Below are positions 39,457 to 41,368 of a stretch of 41,368 bases of DNA, piece by piece. The notes under the pieces were generated by a model. The model was not told where the DNA came from and did not search any database. It was given only the letters and a program-made list of their open reading frames with translations. Numbering within the stretch: position 1 is the stretch's first letter; the number at the start of each line of letters is the position of its first letter. The translations under genes were made by a program, and so were the position numbers. The stretch is from Nymphaea colorata (lineage: Eukaryota > Streptophyta > Magnoliopsida > Nymphaeales > Nymphaeaceae), in the NCBI RefSeq assembly GCF_008831285.2, contig NC_045140.1, positions 29,192,228-29,233,595 of the forward strand. Reading direction: 5' to 3'.

Positions 39457-41368
39457 ACTCAGCAAATGCCTCCTCGCCCAAGCTGGACAGCAAGCTCCAC
39501 GACCCCAACTCACCGGTCGCTTGATGGCTCACGGTTCACCTCAGCAACAAGGGAAGCACGGATTACTGTTACAGCAAAACAGTAATCGAACAACAGAGCC
39601 AAAGTATGAAATGCCTCACAAGATGCGATCTAAACCCCTCTTTGTATTCTGTTAAGGGGGAAGCAGGCGTCGAACTGGTGTCGACGAGCACCCTTCAACT
39701 CCAAGGTTGCGGCTCACGGACTGTTGCAGTCTATGCTAACAGGTTGCAGCCCATCCTCGTTGCAGCAGGGGTATGCTCCGCCAAAACAAGTGCAAGCACG
39801 ATCAAATCCAGGATATAATCAAAGGAAAACAAGGGATTCAAGGAGCTGAAATCACCAGAGATACTCGTTTCCCCAATATCGAAGAAAACGAGATCGGGGT
39901 AGCGTCGAGGCTTGGCCTCTGTTCTGGAAAACGAAGAAGACAGGTTCAGGCGCTGGCAGAGAGTGGCCTCCAGTCTAAAATTCGTATAAAATCACAGGAG
40001 TCTCCAAAAATCCCCAAACTTGGTCAGCAACAAGTAGACATCCTCAGGAGTGGACGCTCCAAGTTTGAGCCAAATCCGACGAGTTTAAGGCCAGGTCGTT
40101 GAGCTCTGAAAATCGCGCACGTTCTGTCCTTCGTTCAGAAATGTATCAGGCGCAGAACAGCTTCAGGACTGCTGGAGAGGTCTTCGATGGAAAAATCATA
40201 ACAATTCATAGACACCTCCAAAAATCCTGAAATTTGGACTGTAGCAAGACCACTAGCCAAGGAGTAGACGCTCCAAATTTGAGCTGAATCTGAGCTGTCT
40301 AGACCCCAGTCGTTGATCCCTCAAAGTCGCTGTAGTTCTGTCGCCTGTTTCAGGAAGAGCCGTCGTGCAGAAGAACAGCCACAGGTCTTCAAATCGCCAC
40401 TCCGCCTCAATGCGATCAAATCAAGAGATGAAACCACTTGCAATCGACAGATAATTAAATTTGGAACAAGCTAAAGTCAATAGATCACCCGGTGATGCTG
40501 CATTCCCAATGTTCTAAGCGAATATTGGGTTACAGCCGCCTGTGGCGGAGAAACAGGGATGCTCGCCGCCGATTCCCGCCAGATTCAGACCGTCGCCTCC
40601 AGAAACGCCATCTACAGTCCGATCGACGTCAAAGTTGGTGGAGATGATCTCAGGGATGTTGGGAATCTAATGGCACCGGAATCGTGAAGATCCAACGGTT
40701 GGATCGCCGGAAATGTCGCCGGAAACAGGAACTGGTCGGCGGAACTGCGTGACAGAACCTACTCCGACTTCTCAAGCTCGTAACTCACTCAATACTGAAC
40801 GGATTGACGCGATTCCACTTCCTATAGAAAGCTTGGTTCGGTGGGAAGCGAACAGTATCAAAACCCCCAAAAGTTATGGCCGATTGACCCTTCGATTTAA
40901 GCTCGGATTGAGACTGGCTGTGGTAGGCCTGTTTCAACCGAATGCTCAAAAAGAGGCTCGATCATCCTCCAAACGACCCCCAAACCCATCCTCCTTCGCT
41001 TCGATCCTTCTTCAGATCATCCTCACGGATTCCAGAAGGATCCCACGGCATACAAACGAATTGGGGAGGCGATTTACAGTCACTACAAGAGGAAATGACG
41101 CTGGAAAAACACACTTAGCTGTATTTCTGCTGAACGGACGATCAAATGCATCTCAGATCTTCACACCGCCGTGTAGGCATTGCGCGAAGGCTGGAGAATG
41201 CCTTCCGGATGGTGGATGACGCCTCTCGACACCCCTGTGGCTGAGGAGTCCGCACGGCATTCACCTTTGCTTCTGCTCGGGTAGACGATGAAGAAGACAA
41301 CCCGCCGGCTGCTTGCTTCGTTTCACCTCCTAGTAGAGAAAACCAGCGGAGGGTGTGGGATAATGTCG

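Larger units (their letters stand above)
33869..41368 (-). mobile_element. Element D: Ty3/gypsy chromovirus, damaged integrase end, both LTRs partial
   Basis: Order on the minus strand: 5' LTR (38923 to beyond the window), primer binding site, gag-pol, polypurine tract, start of 3' LTR (33869-34071, cut by the gap). Its Gag is more divergent from A and C than theirs are from each other, and its LTR differs greatly from all others here. The LTR age cannot be judged because the visible parts of its two LTRs do not overlap. Confidence 0.88.
38923..41368 (-). repeat. Element D 5' LTR, transcript-3' part (2446 bp in window)
   Basis: The plus strand starts TGGTGGGAACC. It shares the CAAACCACACCC block (39244-39255), hp3 and paired hairpins with the other LTRs but is otherwise hard to match. 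From 39500 to the window end I see no gene; open frames such as 40713-41219 have no recognisable domain. A GCAAGTG (40435-40441, minus strand) sits about where the other LTRs have GTAAGTG. The TATA box and outer LTR end would be beyond the window. Confidence 0.85.

Noticed and set aside
40713-41219. 168-residue plus-strand frame in D's LTR
   Set aside because: No recognisable domain, antisense to the element, and inside an LTR; a chance frame is the simplest reading.
1-41368. Search for CRISPR arrays, tRNA/rRNA genes, bacterial operons or phage modules
   Set aside because: No regularly spaced repeats, no cloverleaf or rRNA cores, and all coding content is plant-type Ty3/gypsy.

Overview
This is plant nuclear DNA made almost entirely of nested LTR retrotransposons. 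Every long open frame is a Ty3/gypsy Gag-Pol polyprotein of the chromovirus type: Gag, CCHC-like zinc knuckle, aspartic protease, reverse transcriptase, RNase H, integrase, chromodomain. All four primer binding sites match the 3' end of plant initiator-Met tRNA (TGGTATCAGAGC). The integrase, GPY/F and chromodomain text looks closest to the Reina-like plant chromoviruses, but the LTRs (3.0-3.8 kb) are far longer than usual for that lineage, so the lineage call is tentative. A run of exactly 100 Ns (33769-33868) marks a draft-assembly gap. I see no host gene, tRNA, rRNA or CRISPR array.

Layout. Element A (minus strand, 1-8775; its outer LTR is cut by the window start) has one uninterrupted 1764-residue Gag-Pol frame, and its LTRs look identical over the 641 bases that can be compared. 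A sits 24 bases inside the 5' LTR of element B. Element B (plus strand, 8776-21833, 3.8-kb LTRs) has LTRs differing by about five substitutions and one 1-base indel, and its gag is split by one frameshift. B lies at the tip of an older LTR, called E here. E reappears as 21834-22038 and 33340-33768, split by element C. Element C (minus strand, 22039-33334) is complete, with a perfect 5-bp target-site duplication TCTAC. Its pol is intact but its gag and protease carry frameshifts, and its LTRs differ by roughly 1% plus repeat-unit changes. Beyond the gap, element D (minus strand, 33869 to the window end) has a long Gag-Pol frame that breaks inside integrase, with a cluster of small indels, and a partial 5' LTR.

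How the parts work. Each element would be transcribed from a TATA box about 550-610 bp inside its 5' LTR. The RNA would be primed by tRNA-iMet next to the 5' LTR, copied by its own RT/RNase H and inserted by a chromodomain integrase. In every element the polyprotein frame runs across the polypurine tract into the 3' LTR.

Most interesting signal. The LTRs are mostly unalike in sequence, but four of them (B, C, D, E) share an ordered set of predicted RNA hairpins at fixed distances from the LTR end, with stem changes that keep pairing. A, B and C also share a strong 5' splice-site sequence about 1.06-1.1 kb downstream of the TATA box, with a CACGTG G-box just beyond it. Together these suggest a conserved, structured and possibly spliced leader. 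Element A, apparently the youngest, lacks the hairpins. All of this was read by eye, with no alignment or folding program.
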